In this document: positions 46,649 through 58,340 of the stretch, piece by piece
Layout: each line of letters opens with the position of its first letter
Numbering within the stretch: position 1 is the first letter of the stretch
From: Taxillus chinensis
Taxonomy: Eukaryota; Streptophyta; Magnoliopsida; Santalales; Loranthaceae
Assembly: GCA_023512835.1 (NCBI GenBank)
Contig: CM042085.1
Coordinates: 5,303,989-5,367,988, forward strand
Length of the DNA stretch: 64,000 nt
Reading direction: 5' to 3'
Program-made: the position numbers and the translations under genes
Notes under the pieces: generated by a model
Told to the model about the DNA's origin: nothing
Seen by the model: only the letters and a program-made list of their open reading frames with translations
Databases searched by the model: none

Positions 46649-48367
46649 GTTTGTGTGTGTCTCTCACCCATATGGTTGGTTTATCACGCATTTCAGGACC
46701 GCTTGCGCACAGTTGCTGAAAAATGCAAGAGCAGCAGAGGTAGAGAAGAACCAGGTGTTGTGAAACTAAACTCCTCATTCTTCAATTCCGTTTTTGGTAG
46801 TATAAAATCCGTGCATAACTAGAGTGCATTGGAATGTTGCTTTTGCAGAAGAAACCACCACTGTCTGAACTGGTTAACGGAAGGGTTGCTGCTCTGAAGG
46901 CCCAAAGTAAGGTGGTCATACCCAAGAAAGGAGATGAGAATAACCACCAGTCTGCAGTTGAAAAAACATTCACTGAGAAGCCATCAAAGAAGAAAGGCAA
47001 GGCCTTCACATCAGTCCTTACAGCTAGAAGCAAGGTCAAAAACATCTTACCCTTTTTCCCGATCTCATTTCTGCCGCTTAATCTGAGTACTCAGTAAGAC
47101 TACCTCTTGGGTCATTCAATTTGCTCACTCTCATTCTCTCTACACTCAGGCTGTTTCTGAAATTACCCATGTCAAACCCAAAGAGTCCATAGTGGACATC
47201 GACGCCGAGGATGTCAACAACGAGCTAGCAATGCACGAATACGTCGATGACATCTACCAATTCTACAAGCAGTCAGAGGTGCGCGCACACATTCGAAATT
47301 TTAATTTGCTGCGACCCCCATAAGTGAAATTTTTTGTGTGATTGTGCTGCCTTCAGAACGAGAGCAGGGTCTTTGATTACATGTCTGCACAGACCGACAT
47401 CAACAGCAAGATGAGGTCAATCCTCGTGGACTGGTTGGTTGAGGTTCACTGCAAGTTTGAGCTCATGCCGGAGACCCTCTATCTCACCGTCCACATTATT
47501 GATCGGTACCTGTCGGTTAAAGCCGTTGCTAGGAAAGAGTTTCAGCTTCTTGGAATCAGCTCGATGCTCATTGCCTGCAAGTACGAAGAGATTTGGGCAC
47601 CAGAGGTTTGCTCCGTTCCATGCGTATGTTCTTATTCATTGTTCCTCGAAAAACATACAGCTGAGTTTACGATGTTGAATTTGCAGGTTAATGATTTCGT
47701 GTGCGTGTCAGCTAAAGCCTACACCAGAGAACAGGTGCTGGCTATGGAGAAATTGATATTGGAGAAGCTGAAATGGCAGTTAACCGTTCCCACGCCGTAT
47801 GTCTTCCTCGTCCGGTACATCAAGGCCTCTGCCTCTTCTGATCCGGAGGTGTGTTAGGAATCCTCAATCATGTCTCTTTTCTCCATCGGATTCAAGGAAT
47901 CCCTATGTTTGTTTGTTGTTCATTGTTTTCTTCTGTTGCAGGTGGAGAACATGGCCTTTTTTCTGGCAGAACTTGGGCTGATGCATTACTCTACTGTGGC
48001 ACTGTACCGTCCCTCGACGATTGCGGCCGCAGCAGTCTACGCCGCCCGCTGTACCATTGACAAGAAGAGCTGCTCCCCCACCTGGACGGAGACGTTGAGG
48101 CACCATACAAGCTACTCTGAAGATCAGCTAATGTAATAAACAGGCTTGATGATCATGATCTGCTTTTGTGTGTACTGTAAATCTAAAATGTTTTACTAAT
48201 TAAATTGCAAATGTTGATGTGATAGGGAATGTGCGAAGCTCTTGGTTGGATTCCATGCGGCGGTGGCTGAAAGCAAGCTAAAGGCTGTGCATAAGAAATT
48301 CTCAGAACCAGCTTGGAACTGCGTTGCGCTATTGGCCCCGGCAGGAAGACTTGCAGCTTCACCCTGA
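45855..48367 (+). CDS. CYCB1: B-type mitotic cyclin (CYCB1-like)
   Basis: Nine exons: 45855-45891, 46472-46607, 46697-46754, 46849-47034, 47150-47278, 47357-47605, 47687-47848, 47942-48132 and 48226-48367, total 429 residues. The ATG at 45855 is the first in the leader. The N-terminal destruction-box region reads RTRVLRDIGN (residues 27-36); the expected first Arg of RxxLxxIxN is Thr28. A basic FTSVLTARSK stretch (about 130) is typical of plant B1 cyclins. Cyclin box N starts near 170 (NNELAMHEYVDDIYQFYK, MRSILVDWLVEVHCKFEL); HCKF fits the plant B-type signature HxKF. The second cyclin fold follows (VNDFVCVSAKAYTREQ, FLAELGLMHYSTV, LLVGFHAAVAESKLK). It would activate CDKA/CDKB at G2/M and be destroyed through APC/C. 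Three upstream MSA elements fit mitotic expression. The intron 2 donor lies in a TC microsatellite. Class is certain; subclass is likely. Confidence 0.96.
46609..46645 (+). repeat. (TC)n microsatellite forming the donor of cyclin B intron 2
   Basis: About 18 TC units begin at the T of the donor GT (AATAA|GTCTCTCTCT). Intron 2 is only 89 bp, so the repeat fills over 40 % of it. Confidence 0.9.
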
Positions 48368-49600
48368 AGGTCTATCAAGATTGGGATCATCTTTGATGGG
48401 TTTTTATGGGCTTGTGTATATGAGAGATCGCTGCACACGATCTTCTTTCGTTTATGCTTGTGTTTGTTCTCGTTCCGTTTTCAAGATACTGTCATTTTGA
48501 TGAATTTTAGTACCTTAGAAATGTGGTTCTGTTTCTTTTTTCTTTTTTTTGGTTGAATCTGCAAACATACTCGAGCAACCATAACTTATTGGTGAGGGAA
48601 GATTCCAAGTCACCCTTCATACAACATCCAGATAAATATACCCTAATTAAAATGAAGATGCTAATTAAAAAAAACCCATGCATGATACCATTTATTTTTG
48701 GTCGAATCTGCACATACTCGAGCCTCAACCACAGAATTGCAACCATTTACTTACTAGTGAGGAAATGAAGATTTCAAGTTTCTCTTCAAATAGGGCCTCC
48801 CTGAAAAAGAGATCATATTTCCCTCACCCAAATTGGCACCGCTTGCCTGCTTCCTAAAATTAACCAAATTTTACGTCCTTCAGCTTTTAAACCTGATTTT
48901 AAGACGCTAGAAAGGAAACAACACGAGTATGACTGGTAAGGACCAATCTGTTCAAATCTTGCGAAGGATTTGGTGAAAGACACTCGAAAGGAAACAACAC
49001 AAGTCCCCTATGCATGAGAAAGTGTTGTGATGTTTAGATATATTGAAATCATATTTGGTGGCCTATCATTGGTGCAGTATTGCAGCATTGATTTAATAGC
49101 AACAGACAAATCATTTTAATAATGTCTACTATTGCGGGTTACTATTTTTTAATCTGAAATTATATTTTCACTTTAGAACCATCTTTTGGCAGGCGTGGGT
49201 GTCACGCCATAGAGGATGATGCAAAAGATGAAAATGTTTTAGTTTGTTTTGAGCAGGGCATTGCCCATACTTTGTCGATTCATGATTGGACATCACCTAC
49301 TACCATATCATGCCGACTAGGGTATGGATCATATTTTCGGAAATCCCTCACTTTTGATTAATTTGCTATTTGTCATTTACATTGCCATTTATCTGTTAGT
49401 TTAAAATTAAAATCATTACAAATGGATTATCTAGACATAATTTGAATTTGCTAGTATTAATGCTTATTTCCCTAATGCATTTAATCTCTCTACTTTAAAG
49501 TTTAAATTAGACTTTCATATATTATTTGACTTTTGCACTTATTGCACCCACACTCACGTTTCATAGCATTTTTGTTATCTCTTATATATTTATACATTTA
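48368..49600. other. Cyclin B 3' flank and intergenic DNA
   Basis: Downstream of the cyclin stop there is an imperfect local duplication: the words GAATCTGCAAACATACTCGA (48555) and GAATCTGCACATACTCGAGC (48704) start related segments about 150 bp apart. A short GAAAGGAAACAACAC motif occurs twice at about 48911 and 48988. No gene is seen. Confidence 0.6.
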
Positions 49601-50825
49601 TACACACACACACACGTGTATATTGTGGTGTACCTTGCTCAAACATCATGGATTAATGGGTCTCATTGCCTGGAAAAAGTCACTTCTAAGGTTTATGAAA
49701 AATATGGCGTAGAAGTTGGTGCAAATACCGGGAAGAAAGTAGCAAGAACCAATGCTGCAAGGTATCGTGGGTGGCGTTGATTGTTGAATATAATGGCAAG
49801 GATACTGGTTCAGATGAAAAGCGACACCAAGTCAGATGAAGATCTTGAAAGTAAGAGGAAACAATCGAGTAAGGAGTTTTCTGATTCATTGGTACATTCA
49901 AAAAAATTGTAAAACCTCTTTCTTTGCTATTTTGTTTTTGCTGTGTAATTTGCTCAGTTCAAACTTCTTGGCTTCTCTTTGTTCTTATTGTCGATAGAGC
50001 AAAAGAAACATTTAGGTGGAGCAGCAACTAGAGGAAGACTCAGAAGTTTTGAACGTTTGTTGACACGTTGATCATTACTAGTTCCTCTTACTTGTGACTC
50101 ACATAGTATGTTTTATTCTTATCAAATATATTATCGTTTTATGTAAATCTCATTAAATTATTTATATTATATAATTTTCAATTAATTTACGTTATATTTT
50201 TAAAAAATTAATTAAGTGGTCATATATAACCCAAGGAGCTCAATGTGTACTAGATATGAGTGGTCATACTCATTGCATATGAGTGTTTTTTTATTCCTTG
50301 TTTGTATTTGTTGATTTATCTAGCTAAAACTATATATCATTGGTGTATTACTTCTGATTTTCAATCTATGATTTATATTCAACCCTCGATGCATCTTCTA
50401 TCTGTACAATTCCGGGTTCATGCCATGCTCTTAGATTTTTGGTATCAAGCTTGCTTTGTCAACTCGAATGTTATTGTGTTGGGGAAGCAGATAAACACAT
50501 TCAGATAAAAGTTCCCTGAGCCAACAAAACTGGGTCCAGAATTTTTGGAGACAGGACCAATGCAAGCTTTCAATGGCCACCTCGAAGCATTTTATGCTGC
50601 GTTCAATAAAGAAGCCTGGACCATATTCCCCGTTTATCAAAATAGGGAATAGTTGGCGGATCGTTAGATCCTGCCGGCAGCTTTGTGGGTATCATCAAGG
50701 AAAGTTCCCCTGAACTCAACTACAGCCAGAGGAAGATTGGCAGCAAAGACATGGGAGGAGCAGGAATGATAAATCGTGTAATGTCCCTCCGAAAGCAACA
50801 GTATGACCAGTTCCCATATCCAACT
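49601..50825. repeat. Segmental duplication, copy 1
   Basis: Blocks at 49601-50047, about 50078-50155 and 50607-50825 match, in the same order and orientation, blocks of copy 2 at 56810-57300, 58015-58075 and 58080-58298. Shared words include TTGTGGTGTACCTTGCTCAA, AATATGGCGTAGAAGTTGGT and GATCCTGCCGGCAGCT. Between blocks the copies carry different insertions. No intact frame spans it and I do not recognise the ancestral sequence. Confidence 0.88.
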
Positions 50826-51242
50826 CTGTTTGCTTTAATTGTAAAATAAAGAAGACAGCTTGAGTGATGAGTTAAATTCTGGCATCGTTTATTGTTATTA
50901 CTTGTATTCATTGACATTTTTATAAAACGACCTCACATTTGTTCCCTTCATGTTATTTCTTTGTTAGGTAATCATTGACATTTTTATAAATTTTGTGCAG
51001 TACAGATCGTTAATAATAAGCTTGACAGTCCAGCTCCACGAGCCGTTTGCTACTTCCAGATGGTCGTTGAGTAAACTGGTTATTCAATATTTTAGCGAAC
51101 ACATATATTTGAAATTGACATAAGAATATAACAACACACAAACACAAGGTAGAGTCAAGTGGAAAAGAAAATACCAAACGCGGGGGGTTGGGGTCCGGTG
51201 GGACAAAAACATCAAAGAGAGGTTTAAAATTTTATCTCATGT

Positions 51243-51450
51243 TAGGGATGGCAATGGGGAGGGGGGGGGGATTGGGTCACCCGTCCCCATCCGTAAGTTA
51301 CCTATTAAATTCAAAAAATACCCGTCCCATCGGAGCCACCTCACCGTCCGCCCAGCGAAAAGCAAATTGTCGGGATGAGATCGGACCCGGAACCTCCCTG
51401 CGTGACGTGGGGGGGGGGGGGGGGGGGGGGGGGGGTGTAGTTGTTGGGGT

Positions 51451-51516
<66 letters not shown>

Positions 51517-51647
51517 GGGTTCCTCTTTTTTCCCTTTTCTTGGTTGGGGGAAAAATATTTTTTTTCTTTCTCTTTTTTTTTTTTTTAATTTAAAATTTTC
51601 CCCCGGGGGGGGGACGGGGAGGTGGGGGGTTTAAAATGTCATCCCTA
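51243..51647. mobile_element. hAT-like MITE of the TAGGGATGGCAA type
   Basis: The left end reads TAGGGATGGCAATGGGG and the complement of the right end reads TAGGGATGACATTTTAAA. The interior has CCCGTCCCCATCC and a G-rich centre, as in a widespread plant repeat with this terminus. Flanks CATGT and CATATGT are similar but not an exact 8-bp target duplication. The centre (51409-51515) is almost pure G and the stretch after it is homopolymer-rich, which probably reflects bad consensus over the natural G-rich core. Confidence 0.6.
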
Positions 51648-51649
51648 CA

Positions 51650-52930
51650 TATGTTAAATACCACTTTCTAGCAATTTCTTCCCCAAGATAATGTTTCATT
51701 TAATTCTATACTTGCATGATAAATACCGTTTAACTTTATAGTTGTTTTTTTTCTTTGATGTGTTTTTAGTTGGTATATGCATTTCCTTTATTAGTTAGTA
51801 ATAGAGCAATGCTTGCAATTGAGGAGAAAGAACCCGATCCCCAGCTTTTCTCTAGCTATAATGAAGTTGGAAATCATTGAGGATGAGACTTGTATCATTT
51901 AGTGATTTAATTACATGTCATTTTGTGGTGTAAGTTTCATTTAATTACGTGTCATTTGGCTTGTACTTACCTCTTACCGTGGGGCTGTGTGATTTACACA
52001 TAATTATACATCATTAATGGAATGCTAGTTGGATTTTTTGTAATCTTGGTGGGACTGTATTGAAATAATTTTTTGTACTCTTGAGGTGTATGAAATGTTT
52101 ACAATTTTTTTTGCAAATTCTGATAGTATTTTTTAGGTTGAGAAGATCAAGAGTAATATCAGGTTATAGGTCAAATTCTGGCATTATTTTTTTGTGCTGC
52201 ATATAATATGTCAAATTTGTTTTTACTTTGTATACAAAGCAATATTCTTTTATCAATATCTGAAATGGTTTTAATATTTTATTCCTTATTTTATAGATCA
52301 CAAATCTTGTGTTCAGTCAATGAATACTGAATTTGACCGTTTCAATCTCCCATCCTAAGTAAATTCCTTATTTCAAACAATTGCTATAATTTTGATTAAG
52401 TTCGGTTTGAACTGTACTTGCCCTCATGTTAATCCATGTCGACTACTAATAGCAGCAAATATGCTTTCCATGTGATCTTGTATAAAAATGCTTTCAATGT
52501 ACAACTAGATCATATGCTTACAAAGTTTAAACCCAAGGTTACATAAACAATATTGATACATTATTGTGTGAATAAACCCAATGTTACATAAGCAATAATG
52601 CCGGAACCTATTCATAAATTATTGAACATGATATTTGCCATCCAATTTGCATTATAGGGAGAGCACCCTCCTCCATAGCACCTTCCTGATGCTGGAAAAA
52701 TAAAACAATCAATCACATTAAGTTATTCTAGGGACAAAAGGAAAAAGAAGCAAACAAAACTAATTCAATTGAATATAAAGAATAGATTAAAGATTAATCC
52801 TAATGAGCTACAACTGCACATATTTATTAAAAAAGGCTTTTTAGTTTTTTCTTTTCTTTTGTTCTTTTTCTTTTAATAAGACACCACACATAATTATAAA
52901 ATACACATTTTTTTTGTGTTGAGTGAGCTA
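51650..52930. other. Intergenic, AT-rich, no gene seen
   Basis: Between the MITE and the minisatellite there is only AT-rich sequence with scattered short T runs. I see no coding frame and no repeat structure in it. Confidence 0.55.
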
Positions 52931-52939
52931 CATGTGAAG

Positions 52940-53415
52940 TTTAAGGTGTGGCAGTGAAGATCTATGCTGTAGGGTCTGGACTGCTATAATGGGTGAAGAT
53001 GATCGTGAAAGGGGATATAGGCTGTTGTTGTGGCTGAAACGGACTGCAGTAGGGGTAAAGTGGATGCTCTAGAGGTTAGGAAGGGACTATAGAGGATTTT
53101 CTAATTGTTGTAGTGGCCGAGACGGGTTGTAGATGGTTAAAGGAGATGCTATAGAGTTTGGGAACAGTTTGCAGAGAATTTTCTAGTTGATGCAGTGGTT
53201 AGGAATAGATTACAAAGAATTTTATAGTTGTTGCACAGCTACAGTGGCTGGAACAAAATGAAGAGGGACAAAACGAATGCTGCAAAGGTTGAGAATGGAT
53301 TGGAAAGGATTTTATGGTTGTTGCAGTGACTGGAATAGGCTGCAGTAGGAGTAAAGTGGACGTTACAAAGGCTGGAATGGACTACAGGAGATTTTTTGGT
53401 TCCTGCAGTGATGAT
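52940..53415. repeat. Degenerate minisatellite, units of about 41 and 82 bp
   Basis: The core GATTTTCTAATTGTTGTAGTGG recurs in varied forms at about 53095, 53176, 53217, 53308 and 53390, each followed by a GGCTGGAATGGACTGCAG-like half. Spacings of roughly 82, 41, 91 and 82 bp suggest a unit of 41 bp and its dimer. The copies have diverged a lot. Confidence 0.7.
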
Positions 53416-54901
53416 ATAACATGGAATAAGAGATCCATAAATAAAATTTTCCACATGCTAACCCACAGGAGCTTCATCAAGCTATAGTTATAATCAATAA
53501 AATAAGTTTTTTTTTCACACCAAGATACAAGCGGTGATATAGAGCTTACATGAGACCAAGGTGGAGCAAAATGAAAATATACAACAATAGATTTTTGCAC
53601 CTCATTATAACATCTTTTTACATTGTTTTTCTTTTACTATTTGCACCCTATTATAGTAGAACACTCGACGCTCTTTCTTCCTATCCGCAACATGGTGAGC
53701 ATTTATCAACGTTACACGTTGTTCATCGAAAATGCTAAACAACAACCAATTGAATGCACGTAAACTAAAACAAGTATAAATCTGGTAGTTTGAAAAAGAA
53801 CCAATTTGGTGTGTACAACTTTGATTGAGACACTATTATTGGGCTTCAATAAAATTCAAGTCATCAACAAACAACTCAAATTAAAAGAGAACAAAAACGT
53901 TACTTGGACGTATGTATCATGGGTGGTTTGGTGCATTAAATTGACTTACCTGTTAAAATAAATTAAGACTGTAGCAGTGACAAACAGGAACCCTACAAAT
54001 CTTTTGCGTGCACAACGATGAAATTAACTCCAACAGACTTGATTTAATATAAATTTTTTCTCTCATATAATATGATTTAAAGAACCCTAAGGAGAGATAA
54101 AGGTAGAACTCCTCCTAAAACATGTGCCACGTTCGATTCATGCATGACTTCGTTTGCAATTTTTGTATATGTAGTAGGATACTATATATAGATTATCTTG
54201 AACTTGTATACAAGGAGAACAATGTTGTAATTACAAGATAGAGCTTCTCTTAATTTCAATCAATCACAAGAGAACTTGAAATTAAAATCACTCTTATCAT
54301 AACGCACGTGCTAGGAATTCTCTCTCAAACAGTGTAAACTCAAAAAACTGTAACTAAAACATATACAAGTCTTTACAAATGCGATCTCTTGTTTCTTTGA
54401 TATTGTTTGCTATTCGGGTATGGCAACAAATTCAAAGGTTTCATAAATTAATTTAAATGTGTCACATTAATAATGTAAGAAGTCAAATAATTAATCACAT
54501 TATCTTGTGATTGAAGGAGATCATCATACGAGACGATTGTATTGAATTGTTTCACGCTTGATTGATCATATTATGATTGAAATCAATCTCTCCATGTTTC
54601 TTCTAAGTCTTGCAATTAAAGATGATGTCTCTGTCTTTCATTTTGCGGTTAAAAATGATGATTAGGTAAACTCACGGGTATTCTGGATCCACCCCGAGCC
54701 AACTTCAAAAAAAAAAAACAATTTTTATGTATACTGACCGACATATCAAATGGCGATAAGGTATCACGGGTAGGTGTGGGCCTCACTCAAAACATGTCAG
54801 ATGGCGATAAGGGAGCAAGAATCATTGCGACGGGGTGCCTTTCATCAGCTTTAGACCTAGATTTCCATTTCGATTTCTTCTGCTTCCCCCTCTCCCAGAC
54901 G
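53416..54901. other. Intergenic, AT-rich, upstream of the NLR remnant
   Basis: No gene is seen. A short GC-richer stretch at 54776-54900 directly precedes the NLR start codon and may be its old leader. Confidence 0.5.
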
Positions 54902-55960
54902 ATGGCATTCGGAGAAGTTTTTCTGGGTCCGTTTCTGAGAGTGTTGTTTAAAAGACTGGCCTCTGCACAATGCTTGAATTCGCTAAACGACTGAAAATTC
55001 GTCCTCTGGAGAGTAGATCGTGGGAGACTCAGCAATTGCGGGATCAAGCCGAAAATCAACAAATCAAAAGGGAGGCTGTGAAAACATGGGTGAGAGATCT
55101 GAGGGACTGGGCTTACGATGCAGGTGTTGTTGACATATCGAGCAGCAGCAGACGTATGACCAGATTCATGGTACGAGTTCTCAATCTGATTGTCTTCTGG
55201 CCTCTAATGTTATTTTCATCCGATATATATAGAGAGAGCAGCAGCCAAGATGGATGAGGCCTGTGCTTGGTCAGATGCGTTTTACGCCCGAAAAGCCTGG
55301 AGGTCGGTGTTTACAATTCTGGGGAGACCTGGCAAAGAGCACATGCCACGTCTCTGTATTTTCATACAAACATATATGGCAGAGCAGATGTTGAAAGACG
55401 GATCATTAATCTTCTTCTAGGTATTGGAAATAGACAAGGGAGTTCTGGTGCCAACAAATTGGACGTCGTCATAGTTAGTATGGAAGTAATTGGAAAGATA
55501 TGAATTTGGCCTGATTGCTGTCAATAGAGGGAGATATGAAAGATTTGAGTGGGCAATATTTTCGTGAGCTTTTATTTCTGTCACTTTTTTAATATGCAAA
55601 CGATGATAAGTCAAGGTTTATAATGCATGATTGTGCTAATGACTTAACTAGGTTTGTAGCAGAAAAATCATATGCCAAGCCCACTTAAGGAACTGCGAGA
55701 AATTAGAATTTGTGGCGGCCTAGTTGACTCTTTCCTAACTTTATTGGAGAGAAGTGATTGCCGATCTCTCACCAGATGAACATTCACAGAGTCGAAAATT
55801 GCAAGAAATTGGGAATTGGGATACAAGTTGGCTAGTCATGAGTTGAAGTTTGGCATCAATTATGTTGAGAAGCAAATTCTCTAATTGAAACTCTATCTTG
55901 TGATATGTAGGAATGTAGGTGGGTGAGGAATTGAAGCACCGAAATTTAAGAGCTTGTATC
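54902..55960 (+). pseudogene. CC-NBS-LRR (RPP13-like) resistance gene remnant
   Basis: The start ATG 54902 opens an Rx-type coiled-coil start (MAFGEVFLGPFLRVLFKRLA), which hits TGA at 54992-54994. The same domain continues in another frame (LEFAKRLKIRPLES, then AVKTWVRDLRDWAYDAG) up to a stop at 55257. A third piece (IYGRADVERRIINLLLG, NKLDVVIVSMEVIGKI) is the region before and at the P-loop; GMGGIGKT is degraded to SMEVIGKI. It then jumps to the winged-helix and MHD region (DLSGQYFRELLFLSLF, stop, RFIMHDCANDLTRFVAEKS at about 55610-55670). The rest of the NB-ARC domain (kinase-2, GLPL and others, roughly 250 residues) is missing. LRR-like scraps (ELREIRICGGL, VENCKKLGIGI) follow to about 55850. 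Frameshifts, stops and a large internal deletion make it non-functional. Intact relatives sense pathogen effectors in the cytosol. Confidence 0.88.
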
Positions 55961-56778
55961 ATAAGGCAGTTGTAGGATTTGGTTGCTTTCTGTATAGCGA
56001 AGAGTTGTATCTAATTCAGCAAAGAAAATAATATAGGTTATGTACTTTTTGTTTTTAATAATTTTTTTATTAAATAATTCGGGGGTTATGTTTTTGTATA
56101 AGCTCAAATATGTCGTGACCACAAGCAAAGAGGCTACCTAATGGCCGTTGGTGCAATATAGGTTGTGTACTCGTATTCTAATACATACATTACACGTCTC
56201 CCAGTATGATATTTGCATCTTTGATGAATATGACCCACGTGAAATTGAAAATTATTCGGAAACAGATGATCTGTTTTTCATAAGGCCTCTGTTCGTTTGA
56301 GTTATTGGGTTCTCTCGCAGTATTACTCCAATTAGTCACAAACCCTTCCTTTCACTGACCCACGTCTCATCAATCGATAAATTTGACCAATGGAGCATGT
56401 CCGTTCATGGGTCTGTCTGCATCATTTTCGCCAGCTAAGTTAGAGTTTTTGTGTAACTTTTTTTTTTCCGTGGTAAATAGTTAATCGTGAGCAATTGGTA
56501 GATAGGACAAAAAGGAAATCTTCAAAGCCATGAATTGCTGAGAGAATTTAAATCCATTTGAAGGAAAGCTACAATTAAAATTAATAGGAAAAATTAGTAA
56601 ATAAAAGGATATTAGTCCATATATTAGCATAATTGTTGTTTTGAAGGAAGGTAATTTTTATTTAAAAAAACTACTAATAACCAAAAAGGGCAGAACCACT
56701 TTTGAGAGTGAGTTTGATGCATGCCAAATCACCCCAAACGATATCATTTTAGAGTGGGATAGCATGCTGCTTTGTAGC

Positions 56779-56809
<31 letters not shown>
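55961..56809. other. Decayed flank of the NLR remnant
   Basis: AT-rich sequence with a TA microsatellite (about 56780-56807) just before duplication copy 2. No gene is seen. Confidence 0.5.
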
Positions 56810-58340
56810 GTACACACGTGTATTGTGGTGTACCTTGCTCAAACCTCATGGATTAATGGGTCCCGAATGATGGCGTATAATAATATTTATTTCCATCAAA
56901 GCAGCCTTTGATGAATGATGATGGAGTTAATGAGATCCATTGCCCGGAAAAGCTCACTTCAAAGGTTTATGAAAAATATGGCGTAGAAGTTGGTCCAAAT
57001 ACCGAGAAGAAAGTAGCAAGAGAACCAACGCTGCAAGGTATCGTGGGCGGCGTTGATTGTCGAATATAATGGCAAGGATACTGGTTCAGATGAAAAGCGA
57101 CGCCAAGTCAGATGAAGATCTTGAAAGAGGAAGCAGTCGAGGAAGGAGTTTTCTGATTCAACGGGAGATTCAAAAATATATTTGGTTTTTGTAGTATAAT
57201 ATACTCGGTTCAACCTTCTTGACTCCTCTTTGTTCTTATTGTTGATAGTGCAAAAGAAACATTTTAGGTGGAGCAACTGAAGGAGGAAGACTCATAAGTT
57301 CTTTTTTAAATATGGGCCAAAGCAGTCATTAGCAAGAGGAAGGTAAGGTGAAGAAGCGGGGAGAGGAATTGGTACAAGTCTAAGTTGTATCTACTTACTT
57401 TTTGACATAAGAAAAAAAAATCTATGATACCTTTTAATTGTCGTATGGGATAATTGTCATGTTTATCATTTTATAGTTTTGTGAAATGATATTTTTTTCA
57501 TCACTCATTTGAACAGGGAGGTTGATAGTAAACTATAATTAGTAATCATCGGGTCAGGGAAAAAAAATCAATCATTAACATAGTTTATATAAACATATAT
57601 ATCATCTCCATATATAGACCTACATCGTAAACATATCAATTTCCAAATTGAAACTCTTAACAATTGGATTTGGATGCATGTATACTAATTATTTTCATTA
57701 TATATTCATGAGGATTTGATGGTATATGTGATTAGTTGTCTTTTTTTTTTTTAATATAATAGATAATAACAAAGGAAATACAAAGTATGAAGAAAAAATG
57801 ATGTGTCCTCCACCTACATTGTGTTCTCGAGACAAAAACACCTTGCTTAGACAGTTAGGCTAAAAGATTACTAAGCAAAAGGACATAATGTTCGACCCTT
57901 TCTCTCAAACTTGCACTGTCAGCTAAGATAGATTATTAAAAATGGTGATTACATTCCAACCATGTGTGAATACTCGTCTTAAAATATAATAAATTATGTA
58001 ATTTAAAAATTATTACCAATTCCTCTTACTTGTGATTCACATAGAATGTTTCAATTTTATGTAAATCTAGCTCGTTAAATAAGGAAGCCTGAACCTTATT
58101 CCCCGTTTATCAAAATAAGGAATAGTGGGCAGATCGTGAGATCCTGCCGGCAGCTCTCTGGGTATCATCAAGGAAAGTTTTGCTGAACTCAACAACAGCC
58201 AGAGGAAGATTGGCAGCAAAGACATGGGAGAGCAAAAATGACAAATTGTGTAATGTCCCTCTAAAAGCAACAGTTTGATCAGTTCTCACATACAAATTGT
58301 GTAATGTCCCTCTGAAAACAACAGTTGGAAGAGGCAGTAA
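56810..58340. repeat. Segmental duplication, copy 2
   Basis: Matches copy 1 (49601-50825) in three ordered blocks, offset by about 7.2 to 7.5 kb. Here the first and second blocks are separated by about 700 bp of unrelated AT-rich DNA. Near the right end a 50-bp unit with AATTGTGTAATGTCCCTCT is itself repeated (about 58244 and 58294). It lies directly downstream of the NLR remnant, which hints that both copies were flanks of tandem NLR genes. Confidence 0.86.

Noticed and set aside
49601..58340. LTR retrotransposon (two direct repeats about 7 kb apart)
   Set aside because: No gag-pol content between the copies, no TG/CA ends, and the repeats are broken into blocks of differing spacing.
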